Positions 46,655 through 56,875 of a DNA stretch of 64,000 bases are shown here, piece by piece. The stretch lies in assembly GCF_029625215.1 (NCBI RefSeq), contig NZ_CP121197.1, positions 2,728,001-2,792,000 of the forward strand, written 5' to 3'. The stretch comes from Aurantibacillus circumpalustris. GTDB lineage: Bacteria > Bacteroidota > Bacteroidia > B-17B0 > Aurantibacillaceae. The notes beneath the pieces were generated by a model. It ran no database searches and was not told the DNA's origin. It saw only the letters and a list, made by a program, of their open reading frames with translations. Positions within the stretch are counted from its first letter, which is position 1, and each line of letters opens with the position of its first letter. The translations under genes were made by a program, and so were the position numbers.

Positions 46655-47071
46655 TCAACCTATATAAATTGGCATTTTATAGTAGCACCTTACCTGGTAA
46701 CCATTTAAAAAACCGGGGTCCCATTTTGGCATGTTCTTAACAACGCGCAGTACATCAAAATCAAAATCAGGACATCCTTCGATACTTTTTACAATATCTA
46801 CTTGGCTGAGGCTACCATCTTTTTCTACAACAAATGCAATAATTAATTTTCGCGAGCTACATATTCCGCGTATTACCGCTGGTTGCGCTAAATTATCTTC
46901 AAGATATTTTTGCATGGCTTCGGGGCCTCCAGGAAATTGCGGCATTTTTTCTATATCGGAATGAATTTCCTCTTGCTGTGCAGGTTTTGGTTTAGGCTTT
47001 TCACCGAATGGGTTCTGAGCCGCCGTTAGTAAAGAAAAACTTAAAAAAATAAAAATTGCAACATGTTTCAT
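46655..47071 (-). CDS. Small secreted protein with a TonB C-terminal domain
   Basis: The protein has 138 residues. A signal peptide (cleavage after TAAQ, about residue 19) replaces the membrane anchor of true TonB. A short Pro/Lys linker is followed by a TonB C-terminal domain (about 50-138: FPGGPEAMQKYLEDNLAQPA, LIIAFVVEKDGSLSQVDIVKSI, DVLRVVKNMPKWDPGFLNG, YKMPIYIG). Such stand-alone domains are common in Bacteroidota; their partners are unknown. A TAATTTTG sequence (47076-47083) next to the ATG matches the -7 consensus and would give an almost leaderless transcript. Confidence 0.85.
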   Translation of the reverse strand: MKHVAIFIFLSFSLLTAAQNPFGEKPKPKPAQQEEIHSDIEKMPQFPGGPEAMQKYLEDNLAQPAVIRGICSSRKLIIAFVVEKDGSLSQVDIVKSIEGCPDFDFDVLRVVKNMPKWDPGFLNGYQVRCYYKMPIYIG

Positions 47072-47222
47072 GCCACAAAATTAATTTAGAAAACAGGCCT
47101 AATAACAAGGCCTTTGGAAAGGATATCACCAAACTTATTCACAAATTTAACGGTGTATTGTCCGAAAATAGAACTAGGCGAGAGTCTTATGCAAGGATTA
47201 TTCTCTAGTTATAAAGTGTATT

Positions 47223-47486
47223 CTAACTATTTCCTAAATCGCGCTTTCTCTCGCGCTCAATCCTTTCTCTTGTCTTTTCGGCCTTGTATAAAAAGTCCTT
47301 CCGCATACGTTCTCCAACAACCATCACATCATTCTTGAAAAAAACGCAACATGCTTCCACCTTAACTTCTTCGTTTTCACTATCCATATCCACTTTTGCT
47401 GGCTTACTGTGTATTGGACATACCATACGTTTCACAGCTTGCTGTATTTGCAGCTCTAAAGCCTTGTTTGGACGTTTTAGTTTCAT
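47223..47486 (-). CDS. Small basic protein with Cys/His residues, unrecognised
   Basis: This 87-residue protein has no signal peptide. A basic N-terminal helix is followed by CPIH (residues 23-26), an acidic stretch and a CC pair (46-47), which could form a metal site. It ends in a strongly charged helix (KAEKTRERIERERKRD). Similar small proteins occur as hypotheticals in this phylum, but I cannot assign a function. An opposite-strand frame of similar length lacks these features and is probably a shadow. Confidence 0.5.
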   Translation of the reverse strand: MKLKRPNKALELQIQQAVKRMVCPIHSKPAKVDMDSENEEVKVEACCVFFKNDVMVVGERMRKDFLYKAEKTRERIERERKRDLGNS

Positions 47487-47694
47487 TCTCTAAAGGTACT
47501 AAACCTTTTATATCATCGGGTTTTTCAAGCTAAATGTTAATATTATTTAAATCCAGTTAAAATGTAAAATGCTTTGCAACTAGTGTAAAAACATGATAAA
47601 AATTAGGTATTTGCACTAGTTATATGTCCATAAAACAACGTAATTTTGCTCTTCGTCGATAATTTCACGTCATTTGTCGTGTAACTTTAACGAT

Positions 47695-47715
47695 TAACAT
47701 CTCGTATAGATGTTA
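47695..47715. promoter_or_regulatory. Perfect inverted repeat upstream of the 1544-residue T9SS gene
   Basis: TAACATCT (47695-47702) and AGATGTTA (47708-47715) form an 8-bp stem with a 5-base loop, about 90 bases before the ATG. It could be an operator or leader hairpin. A second imperfect pair, AACTAGTG (47578-47585)/CACTAGTT (47614-47621), lies in the same 318-base gap, which holds no gene. Confidence 0.45.
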
Positions 47716-47804
47716 GATTTGTTTGATTTTGATGAGAATCGTGCGAATTGGATTAATTTAAATAGAAATTTTTACTTTCATCATAATGTTATTATACTAA
47801 ATAA

Positions 47805-50800
47805 ATGAGATTTTTTCTTTTAACCGTTCTTTCCGTTTTCTTTTTAAAAATTAATTCGCAATCTCTCGCAAACTACTCTACCACAAGAAATACAGGAGTT
47901 ACTTATGCGTCTATTAACCTTACAGGATCCTCTTTTCCCTCTTGGAGAAATTCAACATCTTTCACTCAAGATGATAACCGATCTGATTTTACGAATATTG
48001 GTTTCGATTTTTGGTACGACGGTACACGTTATACACAGTTTTGTGTATCAACAAATGGATTTCTTGATTTCTCTTCTTCTACAGATGACGGTGGAGCACA
48101 AGGTGACGATTTTGGTTATTCGAATGCTGCATTAACAACTGCAAACGCAGCAAACGCTACCAGACCAGCAATTGCACCGTTTTATGATGATTTAACCGCA
48201 CAAGGTGGAACCAGTGCTTTATCAAACAGTCTAAAATATTCTTTGTCTGGTTCGGCACCAAATAGAACATTAACGGTTGAATGGATAAACATGGCAGTAT
48301 ACAATAATGTTACGCCAAGTCTTAATTTTCAGGTAAAATTGGTTGAAGGTACTGGGAAAATTATTGTCCACTATGGCGTAATGAACTCTGGTAATAATAC
48401 CTTTTCATATTCAATGGGAATTAACGGACCTACAATGTCCAACACCCCAACAAGTGCACAATTAAAAGAATTACAAGCAGCAAATGGTAATAGTTTTAGT
48501 AATGCAGTTCAAAATAATTTATCTGCAATGCCTGCCGCGTCTTCTCAATATATCTTTACACCTGTTGTACCAACTGCGGTTTCAGGTAACTTAACTTTTT
48601 CTGGAGTTTCGCAAACTGCTATTACTTTAAATTGGCCTAACTGGGCAAGTAACGAGGTTGGTTATGTCGTTTATAATTCAACCGATGGAGTTAACTACGA
48701 TTTCGTTACCCAAACTACTGCCAACGCTACAAGTTATGCTGCTACTGGTTTGTTGCCTTCTACAACTTATTTTTGGCGCCTTTATGCAGTAACAGAAGGC
48801 TGTTTGAGTTCGCCTTTATCTGGCTCTCAAATAACAAACCCAGCTGGCAATAAAGTTTCTAATTCAACTGGAAACTGGAATACAGCAGGGATATGGACTC
48901 CAAATGGCGTTCCAACTGCAGCTGATAATGTAACTATCGCCAATGGGCACGTTGTAAGTATTAATGCAAGCGGACAATGTAACAATTTAATAGTTGGTCA
49001 GGGTGGCGCAAGTACTCTACAATTCAGTGGTAATACTAATCGCACGTTAGTAGTTAATAATAATATCACGGTTAACAATGCCGGTGTTTTTACGCTAATG
49101 TCTAGCTCTAATGCTACACACAGCGTTACTTTGGAAGGAAACATGACTAATAACGGTACAATTAATTTTGCTCTTAATGCAAATAATGGCAGTGTTGATG
49201 TTTTGTTTGATAAAGACGGTACTCAAACTGTAAGCGGAACGGGTGCTACCACAAGTTTTAATAGAATCAATGTGAGTTTAGGAACTGAGATCACAAACAC
49301 ACTAAATATAACGAGTTCAAATTTTTCAGCTGCAAGTAATTTTCTTGATTTAACTGCAGGTACTCTTAAGATCTCTACAACAAATGCAGTTAATATAACT
49401 CCATTCACAGCCGCTGTAACAGTATCAGCTAATACAGGGATAATTCTAAACGCATCGAATCTAACAGTTAATACCGGTGCGGGCGTGACATTGTTTGGGG
49501 AAATAAATTTAGTAAATGGAATTCTAAATATTGGTAATGCAGCAGATGAAGATTTGAATTCTAATGGTGGTACTATTAGTGTTTCTGGCGGAACTTTAAA
49601 TATTGCCGGTAAACTCGACGGTTCTGGAATAAATAACATCTGTGATTTTAATATTAGTGGTGGTGTGGTTGTGGTTCCTACTTTTGGTTCAACAAATACA
49701 ACAATAGCACCTTTCCATATTTCTAGTCCAGGCTCCCAGTGTAATATGACCGGTGGAACTATCGTTATTCAGAGAGAAGGCGGCACGGGAGCTCAAGATC
49801 TTGGTTTTACAAATACCGGAACAAGTGGGGCTATTGTAACTGGTGGCACCTTGCAAATTGGTAACGGTTCTACACCTGCAGCACAGATAATGAATATGAA
49901 TACAGATAATCAAATACAAAATTTGGTAATCAGTAGTGCAAATGTTACAGTACGTTTAATTACTAATCCGCTAATAGTTGGAGATAATATCAATATTCTA
50001 TCAGGTACTTTAAACGCAAATAATCTTGGTATAAGTTTAGGTGGAAATTGGAGTAACGCAGGCACTTATACACCTGGAACTGGAACCCTTACATTTAATG
50101 GCTCTGGAGCACAAACAATTTTTAAATCGGGTGGAGAAATAGTTAATGCCCTAACTTTTAGCGGAAGCGGAACTAAAACATTTTTATCTCCCGTTACAGC
50201 TAATAGTAGCTTTTCAATCTCTTCAGGTGTAACTGTTGATGTAAATACTTCAAATTTCGGATTAACAGTAAAAGGAAACTTTACTAATAACGGTACATTT
50301 AATGCAAGAAATGGTTTACTAACCTTAAACGGAACTAGCGCTCAAAGTATTGGTGGATCTAGCACAACCGATTTTTTTGACATAACTTTAAATAATTCTA
50401 CAGGAGCGTCTTTGAGTAACGCCGAAAATTTAAAAGGAACCTTAACACTCACAAGTGGCGCGTTTAATGCAAATGGTCAAATATTTACAATGATATCTGA
50501 TGCTACCAATACAGCGCGAATTGCTCAAATCACCGGAGGAGATTATTTAGGAAATGTTACTATACAGCGCTTTGCTCCCGGAGGAACTACCGGTTGGGCG
50601 TTTTTAGGATCTCCAATTTCTTCAGCATTAACTCTAAATGATTGGGATGACAACATGGCGATAAGTTGCGCAACATGTCCTGATGGAAACGCAGGAGGCT
50701 TCCTGTCAATCTATACATACAATGAGGCTGTACCTGGCGTTTACGATGCACCTGCTTCTTATGTACCGCTGAGTACAATTAATGATCCTATTGTTGCTGG

Positions 50801-52439
50801 AAAAGGGTATTGGGTATATCTTGGTACAGGCTTAAATACAACTTCAGACATCACACTTGATCTTACTGGAACACCAAGAAAAGGAGCCTATTCTATTCCG
50901 CTTAATTATACAAACTCTGGTTCAACAGCAGATGATGGCTGGAACTTAATTACTAATCCTTATCCTTCTCCAATAAGTTGGACTGCCTTAAGAGCAGCAA
51001 CTAGTAATATTGATAATGCGATTTATGTTTACAACGCCGACCTTAATTCCGGAACAGGTGGTTTTGCTAGTTTCGTAAATGGCATTAGTAGTCCAGCAGT
51101 CGGCTCGGGTGGAATAGGAAATTCAATCGCAATGGGTCAAGGTTTTTATGTGCATTCTACAGGTGCAACAGCTTTAAACGCTTTAGAGTCAAACAAAATC
51201 GCAGCCAATCCCACTTTTCTTAAATCTTCAAGTGCAACAAACAGTCAACCGTTAATGCGTCTTTTACTTAAAGGTGCAAACGCCTATGAAGATGAAACGG
51301 TACTTTATTTTGAACAAGGTGCCAACGATTTTTTTGACGAAGGCTTTGATTCATATAAAATGCGTGGACAAGATCCTAACGCAGCATCCATCGCAACAGA
51401 ATTTAATACAGAAGTTTTTCAAATAAATGGAATAGCGCCTGTAACGGGAAATCATACAACGCCGTTAAAAGTACTTACGGGTGTAAGTGGTAATTACACA
51501 ATTACTGCAGATAATATTGGGTCTTTTCCAAAGGGAGCTTGTATTACACTATTCGATAAGTTTACTTCTATTACAACAGATTTAAAGTCTTCTGATTATG
51601 CGTTTAACTTAAGTGATACAACTTCTGTAGCGCGCTTCGATCTTAACATCACACTTAACCTTCTAAATATTAATTCAACAACAGAGCAGCCTACATGTCA
51701 AAAAACAGATAAAGGACAAATTATTGTCAAAGGAAATAGTGCCGGACCATGGAATTATTATTGGAAATTAAATGGAAATATAATTCAAACTAGTTTGAAT
51801 AAATCTACTGCTGATACTCTAGGCGATTTAACTTTTGGTAGTTTTGACCTTGAAATAAATACTGTTGGAATGTGCGATAATAACGAAAGTTCGTTTACAA
51901 TCAATCAACAAATTTCTCCTCTGGCAAATTTCACAAGCGTTGATACTTTGTATTTGGATGCGTCTCCGTCTGTTCAGTTTACAAACAACTCTGCTAATTC
52001 TATCTCAAGTTATTGGGATTTTGGTACGGGACAAGATTTCTCGACTAGTGATTCTCCTCTTTTTTCTTACAATTTAGAAGGTACTTACGATGTGAATCTC
52101 GTTGTAACCAGCAGCACTGGTTGTGCGGATACAGCTTTTAAAACACTAAGAGTTTTATCAAATTTGGTTGGGATTAATAATATTAGCGCAACAAATAATA
52201 ATTTCCTTGTAAAAAGTTTAAATAACAACTCTTTTGGAATTAGCACGCACTTTGATGATGTAACCTTTATTAATGCACAGATTGCGGATGCCTCTGGAAA
52301 AATTGTTTTACGTTTTGAACCGCAGACAACTAATAATTTAAATCTTGAGTTTAGTTTAAATAACAGTGCAAAAGGTATTTATTATTTAAGTGTAACAACA
52401 ACTACAGGTAAAAAGGTTGTGAAGTTACTTGTTCATTAA
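47805..52439 (+). CDS. Large multidomain T9SS surface protein
   Basis: This 1544-residue protein has a signal peptide ending at INSQ (about 19). An N-terminal beta domain (about 25-260) is followed by a fibronectin type III module (about 262-345, ending TTYFWRLYAV). A long beta-solenoid-like stretch with repeated GTLNANN/GTFNARNG-type strands (about 355-905) comes next. A jelly-roll-like region follows (about 910-1290), then a PKD-like module (SSYWDFGTGQDFSTSDSP, about 1400-1450). The type A-like sorting domain (about 1460-1544) ends KKVVKLLVH. It is probably a surface or matrix component. It stands alone. No catalytic motif was found. Confidence 0.87.
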   Translation: MRFFLLTVLSVFFLKINSQSLANYSTTRNTGVTYASINLTGSSFPSWRNSTSFTQDDNRSDFTNIGFDFWYDGTRYTQFCVSTNGFLDFSSSTDDGGAQGDDFGYSNAALTTANAANATRPAIAPFYDDLTAQGGTSALSNSLKYSLSGSAPNRTLTVEWINMAVYNNVTPSLNFQVKLVEGTGKIIVHYGVMNSGNNTFSYSMGINGPTMSNTPTSAQLKELQAANGNSFSNAVQNNLSAMPAASSQYIFTPVVPTAVSGNLTFSGVSQTAITLNWPNWASNEVGYVVYNSTDGVNYDFVTQTTANATSYAATGLLPSTTYFWRLYAVTEGCLSSPLSGSQITNPAGNKVSNSTGNWNTAGIWTPNGVPTAADNVTIANGHVVSINASGQCNNLIVGQGGASTLQFSGNTNRTLVVNNNITVNNAGVFTLMSSSNATHSVTLEGNMTNNGTINFALNANNGSVDVLFDKDGTQTVSGTGATTSFNRINVSLGTEITNTLNITSSNFSAASNFLDLTAGTLKISTTNAVNITPFTAAVTVSANTGIILNASNLTVNTGAGVTLFGEINLVNGILNIGNAADEDLNSNGGTISVSGGTLNIAGKLDGSGINNICDFNISGGVVVVPTFGSTNTTIAPFHISSPGSQCNMTGGTIVIQREGGTGAQDLGFTNTGTSGAIVTGGTLQIGNGSTPAAQIMNMNTDNQIQNLVISSANVTVRLITNPLIVGDNINILSGTLNANNLGISLGGNWSNAGTYTPGTGTLTFNGSGAQTIFKSGGEIVNALTFSGSGTKTFLSPVTANSSFSISSGVTVDVNTSNFGLTVKGNFTNNGTFNARNGLLTLNGTSAQSIGGSSTTDFFDITLNNSTGASLSNAENLKGTLTLTSGAFNANGQIFTMISDATNTARIAQITGGDYLGNVTIQRFAPGGTTGWAFLGSPISSALTLNDWDDNMAISCATCPDGNAGGFLSIYTYNEAVPGVYDAPASYVPLSTINDPIVAGKGYWVYLGTGLNTTSDITLDLTGTPRKGAYSIPLNYTNSGSTADDGWNLITNPYPSPISWTALRAATSNIDNAIYVYNADLNSGTGGFASFVNGISSPAVGSGGIGNSIAMGQGFYVHSTGATALNALESNKIAANPTFLKSSSATNSQPLMRLLLKGANAYEDETVLYFEQGANDFFDEGFDSYKMRGQDPNAASIATEFNTEVFQINGIAPVTGNHTTPLKVLTGVSGNYTITADNIGSFPKGACITLFDKFTSITTDLKSSDYAFNLSDTTSVARFDLNITLNLLNINSTTEQPTCQKTDKGQIIVKGNSAGPWNYYWKLNGNIIQTSLNKSTADTLGDLTFGSFDLEINTVGMCDNNESSFTINQQISPLANFTSVDTLYLDASPSVQFTNNSANSISSYWDFGTGQDFSTSDSPLFSYNLEGTYDVNLVVTSSTGCADTAFKTLRVLSNLVGINNISATNNNFLVKSLNNNSFGISTHFDDVTFINAQIADASGKIVLRFEPQTTNNLNLEFSLNNSAKGIYYLSVTTTTGKKVVKLLVH

Positions 52440-52871
52440 ACTAACTTTACGCAGTTTTATCGATCATCCAATTTCAAATCGTTTAGTCATTTATCGGTTT
52501 CTTGATAAGCCCTTAAGTGTATACGAAGACTAGTTATCAGAGATAATTAATTTCAATTCATAAACATTTTTGAGTATATCATTGTGGTGAAATTTATTTA
52601 AACAAGGCTTCTCGGCTTAGTATAAATAAATTGCTGGGTTATAAATACGAAGAGAATTCGTAAAAAATGGTGCAAAAATAATAGCAATACTTTTATCTCG
52701 AAATAGCCAAACTTTATTACTTAACACAGCTCTCTAAGAAATGGTGACCGGGTATACCCAAAACGTTTTATTGCACAGCAACAAATAGTACACCAGTACT
52801 TGCTTATCACAATTACAACTTTTGGCAAGAAGCTTATTTTAATAACAAACGGAAATTGGTAAATAAAATCT
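52440..52871. other. Intergenic region without a supported gene
   Basis: These 432 bases are AT-rich with stop codons in all frames I followed. The only notable item is the palindrome GGGTATACCC (52750-52759). The gap lies between two convergent genes, yet I see no clear terminator in it. Confidence 0.5.
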
Positions 52872-53816
52872 CTAGAATTTACTACGTAAACGTGCAGATT
52901 TCCTTGCCTTTTTGAAAGTATAACCTACAGTAAGTTCAAGACTCATGTATGCGTCTTTTTGAGTATCGCCGCGTTGAGCTGCGGTGCCGTCACCTGCAGG
53001 TTTAGTTGCCCCTGGTATTAGTTCAAGATTTGGGTCAGCTAATTCTGCAGACTGAGGTCCGTAAGCTGCCGTAAGTGCGTCAGGATCATAATAACGAGAT
53101 CCAACATCATCAATATAATCTGTAAATGTCTTGCGATAACAAAATTCAACACCAACCGACCACTTTTTATTAATAGTTAGTTTGTAATAAGCCCCAGCCA
53201 TAATATTAAAACTGAAATTTGAATATTGTTTTGGCCCACCTGGAAGCCCTTGCCCTTCAGTATGCAAAGGTCGTAGTGGCACCCAGTTGCCATCTGCGGT
53301 TTTGCCTTTAGGGTTAAAATAAAAACCTCCAAAACCAGCAAAAGCATAGAGGTTATGAGTCATGTTTTTCATTCTCCCATAGTTTCTGCGAACACCGTAG
53401 CGACTGCCACCACGTTTTGTGCTTTGGTAACCTACCTCACCTCTTACTGAAAGCTCGAAAATATTTGACTTGAAATTAAGATTTCTATTTTTTCTTACAA
53501 GATTATCCGTCTTTGCGTCATTACCTGAAACGAGCAAATAATTAAATTTCCCTACAATATTTATTGATCTTTTTAGTTTATACCGAGCGCCAAAACCAAA
53601 AGCAGTTCTACTTTGACTAAAATTTAGATCGGCAGGACTATAATCTTTTCCGGTTCCTTTTTGACCACCTAAATCACCTAAAAAGTTAGAAGTTCCTATT
53701 GAAACAAAGACCTCTCTTTTATACTTTTTCCACTCATTTGGGCGCATAAAGCTTTGAGCTTCAGAAGAATAGAAGGAAATCAAAAGTAAAAAGAAAAGTG
53801 AAAATTTCTTCATCAA
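52872..53816 (-). CDS. Outer-membrane beta-barrel protein, DUF6089/PorG-like
   Basis: The protein has 314 residues. A signal peptide (ending SEAQ, residue 20) is followed by amphipathic strands typical of an outer-membrane barrel. The N-terminal EVFVSIGTSNFLGDLGG and the GFGARYKLKRSINIVGKFNYL strand pair resemble DUF6089, the family that includes the T9SS component PorG. The end is a basic KKARKSARLRSKF tail. It might belong to the T9SS envelope machinery, but other roles are possible. It is followed by the helicase gene on the other side, with its own unit likely. Confidence 0.75.
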   Translation of the reverse strand: MMKKFSLFFLLLISFYSSEAQSFMRPNEWKKYKREVFVSIGTSNFLGDLGGQKGTGKDYSPADLNFSQSRTAFGFGARYKLKRSINIVGKFNYLLVSGNDAKTDNLVRKNRNLNFKSNIFELSVRGEVGYQSTKRGGSRYGVRRNYGRMKNMTHNLYAFAGFGGFYFNPKGKTADGNWVPLRPLHTEGQGLPGGPKQYSNFSFNIMAGAYYKLTINKKWSVGVEFCYRKTFTDYIDDVGSRYYDPDALTAAYGPQSAELADPNLELIPGATKPAGDGTAAQRGDTQKDAYMSLELTVGYTFKKARKSARLRSKF

Positions 53817-53915
53817 TTAAAACGACGTGTACATCTACCAAAAGTAAGGGTTTATAGGCAGACTAAAAAATAAAATGACATTTTAATAAACATTAAATAG
53901 TTAATAATTAGCAAA

Positions 53916-55346
53916 TTAGGAAAAGAACTGTTCACTAAAATTAACAAGAAAAATTTTTTCTGTAGCACGGGTAATTGCGGTATAAAGCCACCTAATAAAA
54001 CCATGATCAATATTCTCTTCTTTTAAAAAACCTTGATCAATAAAAACAGCCGGCCATTGTCCGCCTTGAGATTTATGACAGGTAATGGCATAACTAAATT
54101 TCACTTGCAAAGCATTGTAATAATTACTGGTTTTGAGATACGACATTCGAACCCCTTTTATGGGTTCATTGCGAACGTCTTCTAAAACAGCTTCGTATAA
54201 TTTCTGTTGGTCTTCATTAGATAAAGCTGGATTGTCTGTATACAAACTATCGGTTAAGAGTTTAACTTGTTGCTCAGGTAAATTTGGATAATCAACGAAT
54301 GAAATAACACACTCACAAAAATTAAAACCATAAAGTTCTTCACGGTTAAGAATCCGCTTAATTTCTACCATATCGCCATTAGCAATAAAACCAGCTTCTC
54401 CATTATTTTCAGGCAACCAAAAATAATTGTTCTTTACAATCATTAATTTATCACCGGCACAAAGATCTTCTTCGTATAATTTTATGCGATTTCTAAAACT
54501 TTGATTAAAAAGATTCGCTCGTTTATTACTTCGGGTGATAATGATAACGCCATCTTCACCATAATTAGAAATAGTGGTGTTAAGAGTGTCTTCCAAGTCT
54601 TCTCCCGAAAGTCTTATAACATCAGACTTACAAACTAATTTTGGGAAAAGAAAATCTTCTGAGTCAATTGTATTTCTGAGATTTGTCGCATTTAAAAGAA
54701 TTCCGCTTTCAAGTCTTTGTCTCGCTACTTCCTTTAATTCGTAAAAAAAGATGTTGAGGTAAAAAGCAGTTTTTAGGTACTCGCGATTTAATGCAGGACT
54801 TTCATTACTGCCCACAGGTGGCAGTTGCGCGGTATCTCCAATAAGTATTAGTTTACAATTATCTCCGCTATAAATGTATTCAAATAAATTTTCGAGTAAA
54901 CTATTAAAAAGACTTCCTCCACCTGAATCGGCTCCAATCATTGAGGCCTCATCTACAATAAAAAGGGTGTTTCGATGAAGGTTTTCTGCCAAAGAAAAAT
55001 GAACAGCGCCATTAGAATCTAATTGTTTGCGAAATATTTTTTTGTGAATGGTTTGTGCTTGCCTTTGAGAGTATGAACTAAGAACCTTGGCAGCCCTTCC
55101 TGTTGGTGCTAGGAGAACGCTTCGCCATTTAATAGTAGGTAAGGCTTTTGTAAAAGCAGAAATCAAATTTGTTTTTCCAGTTCCTGCATAACCTTTTAAA
55201 ACAAACACACTTCTTTCATCACGGTTGAAAATAAATTCTGTGATTTTTTCTATGGCTAGAGTCTGATCACTATTTGGTGAAAAAGGAAGATAAGTAGGGA
55301 TTAAGTTTTTAAAATCTTGTATTGGATCTTTCTTTAGCATGTACAT
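53916..55346 (-). CDS. RecD-like ATP-dependent DNA helicase
   Basis: This superfamily 1 helicase has 476 residues. Walker A GYAGTGKT is at residues 52-59, Walker B with VDEAS at 131-135, and the motif III-like GDTAQLPPVG follows. A C-terminal UvrD_C_2-type segment is near residue 425 (YAITCHKSQGGQW). It is shorter than RecD and lacks its N-terminal domain, as in the single-subunit RecD-like/Pif1-like helicases of Bacteroidota. Two Met codons (55346, 55340) could start it. It is divergent from the DUF3822-rsmD operon and probably acts in DNA repair or replication. Confidence 0.9.
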   Translation of the reverse strand: MYMLKKDPIQDFKNLIPTYLPFSPNSDQTLAIEKITEFIFNRDERSVFVLKGYAGTGKTNLISAFTKALPTIKWRSVLLAPTGRAAKVLSSYSQRQAQTIHKKIFRKQLDSNGAVHFSLAENLHRNTLFIVDEASMIGADSGGGSLFNSLLENLFEYIYSGDNCKLILIGDTAQLPPVGSNESPALNREYLKTAFYLNIFFYELKEVARQRLESGILLNATNLRNTIDSEDFLFPKLVCKSDVIRLSGEDLEDTLNTTISNYGEDGVIIITRSNKRANLFNQSFRNRIKLYEEDLCAGDKLMIVKNNYFWLPENNGEAGFIANGDMVEIKRILNREELYGFNFCECVISFVDYPNLPEQQVKLLTDSLYTDNPALSNEDQQKLYEAVLEDVRNEPIKGVRMSYLKTSNYYNALQVKFSYAITCHKSQGGQWPAVFIDQGFLKEENIDHGFIRWLYTAITRATEKIFLVNFSEQFFS

Positions 55347-55460
55347 TCAAAATTAGCTACAATTGTCGCTTTAAAAAGACTTAACTTAAAAGAAATGAAA
55401 AATTTTGTGCAAAGGTTCTTAGATCCTTTAAATAAATTATTTTTTAAAATAAGAATATAG

Positions 55461-55468
55461 TAGCTTTG
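55461..55468 (+). promoter_or_regulatory. -7 element of the DUF3822-rsmD promoter
   Basis: TAGCTTTG matches TAnnTTTG. It ends 6 bases before the ATG at 55475, so the transcript would be leaderless from that codon or would start translation at the Met at 55493. It rules out the TTG at 55466 as a start. Confidence 0.5.
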
Positions 55469-55474
55469 TTTTCT

Positions 55475-56332
55475 ATGACCACAGAGGCATACATGACAAA
55501 ATATTACCACAGCGAAAAAGCAGTAAAAAATGAGCCGCTTTGTTTATCTATGTTTATTTCGGTAAACTCTTTTGAATATGCTATTTCAACAAATAATTTT
55601 AAGAATGTTCTTGAATTATGTCACGTAGAAATCACGCATCTAGCAAATTCATCTTTCGATCTCACGGAAAGAATTTCTTTTTTAATCAATAATTATTTAT
55701 TACACCAAAAGAAATTCGAAAAAGTGAACGTCTGTTTTTTAAATAACAATTTCACACTCATTCCTGAAGCTTTTAATGTTGGCGCAGATATTAAGCCACT
55801 TCTAAAATTTGCCACTGGGGCCGAGCAGCTTAAACGTTCTCTTCAACATAATTTGAAAAACATAAATTTTTCCTACGCCATCGAAATAGATTTGATTAGT
55901 TATTTCGAAAAAAAGTTTCCAAATATTTCAATCAGACATGCAGGAGCAGTTAGCTCCGCACTTTTTTTTAGTCAACATTCATTAGTCAATCAAAATTTAT
56001 TTTTGAACATTGGTGATGGACATATTGAAATAGCTGCTAAAGATCAAAACGAACTGTTATTTTACAATGTCTTTAATGTAGAAAACAATGAAGACATACT
56101 TTACTATCTCCTATTTACAATGGAGCAACTTCAATTAAGTCCGTTACATGTTAAGCTTTCAATTGCATCACAAAAAGAAACGTCAGACGAACTGATTAAG
56201 AATATAAAAAAATACATTAAGCAAGTTGATTTCTGTGTTAACGATACTTCCATTAATTTAAACGGTGATCTTTCAACTTTACCAAAGCATTTTTATTTCA
56301 CGTTATTAAATCAACATCTATGCGAATTATAG
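55475..56332 (+). CDS. DUF3822 family protein
   Basis: I start it at the ATG at 55475, giving 285 residues; the Met at 55493 is a possible alternative. It has no signal peptide. The protein resembles DUF3822, a Bacteroidota family usually encoded directly before rsmD, with a fold thought to be ASKHA/actin-like. Visible features are LFLNIGDGHIEIAAK (about 173-187), a nucleotide-loop-like strand, and alternating strands and helices. It overlaps rsmD by 13 bases, so the two are translationally coupled. Function unknown; the link to ribosome maturation is an inference from context. Confidence 0.82.
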   Translation: MTTEAYMTKYYHSEKAVKNEPLCLSMFISVNSFEYAISTNNFKNVLELCHVEITHLANSSFDLTERISFLINNYLLHQKKFEKVNVCFLNNNFTLIPEAFNVGADIKPLLKFATGAEQLKRSLQHNLKNINFSYAIEIDLISYFEKKFPNISIRHAGAVSSALFFSQHSLVNQNLFLNIGDGHIEIAAKDQNELLFYNVFNVENNEDILYYLLFTMEQLQLSPLHVKLSIASQKETSDELIKNIKKYIKQVDFCVNDTSINLNGDLSTLPKHFYFTLLNQHLCEL

Positions 56333-56856
56333 GCGGTACTCATAAGGGTAAAGTTATTAAAGTACCTAAAGACCTCCCTGTTCGCCCCACAACCGATTTT
56401 GCAAAAGAAGGCTTGTTTAATATTCTCTCAAATAAATTGGATTTTGAAAACCTAAGTGTTTTGGATTTATTCAGTGGTACAGGTCACATATCACTTGAGT
56501 TTGCTTCAAGAGGTGCAGGAACTATAGTTAGTGTTGATAAACATTTTAAATGTTCAGGTTTTTTGAAATCAATTAGCAAAGAACTAAATTTTAATATCAA
56601 CTCAATTAAAAGTGACGTTTTCGATTTTCTTAAAAATACTACTTTAAAATTTGATTTAATTTTTGCCGATCCTCCTTACGATCTGAATGAGATTCCAGAC
56701 ATTCATAAATTTGTTTTTGACAAGGGATTGCTAAATGCAAATGGATTATTAATTATCGAACATGGTCAAAGAACCAAGTTAGAAGACCTTAAAGGCTTCA
56801 CACAGCATAGAAAATATGGGAATGTGAATTTTAGTTTTTTTGAGAATAATGAGTAA
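56320..56856 (+). CDS. rsmD: 16S rRNA (guanine966-N2)-methyltransferase
   Basis: RsmD methylates G966 of 16S rRNA during 30S assembly. The 178-residue protein begins with the family signature MRIIGGTHKGKVI, followed by RPTTDFAKEGLFNIL. SAM-binding motif I is VLDLFSGTGHISLEFASRGA (about 47-66), and the catalytic NPPY-type motif is DPPYDL (about 120-125). Its start overlaps the upstream DUF3822 gene. Confidence 0.94.
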   Translation: MRIIGGTHKGKVIKVPKDLPVRPTTDFAKEGLFNILSNKLDFENLSVLDLFSGTGHISLEFASRGAGTIVSVDKHFKCSGFLKSISKELNFNINSIKSDVFDFLKNTTLKFDLIFADPPYDLNEIPDIHKFVFDKGLLNANGLLIIEHGQRTKLEDLKGFTQHRKYGNVNFSFFENNE

Positions 56857-56875
56857 ACTCTGCTTACCTAATTAA

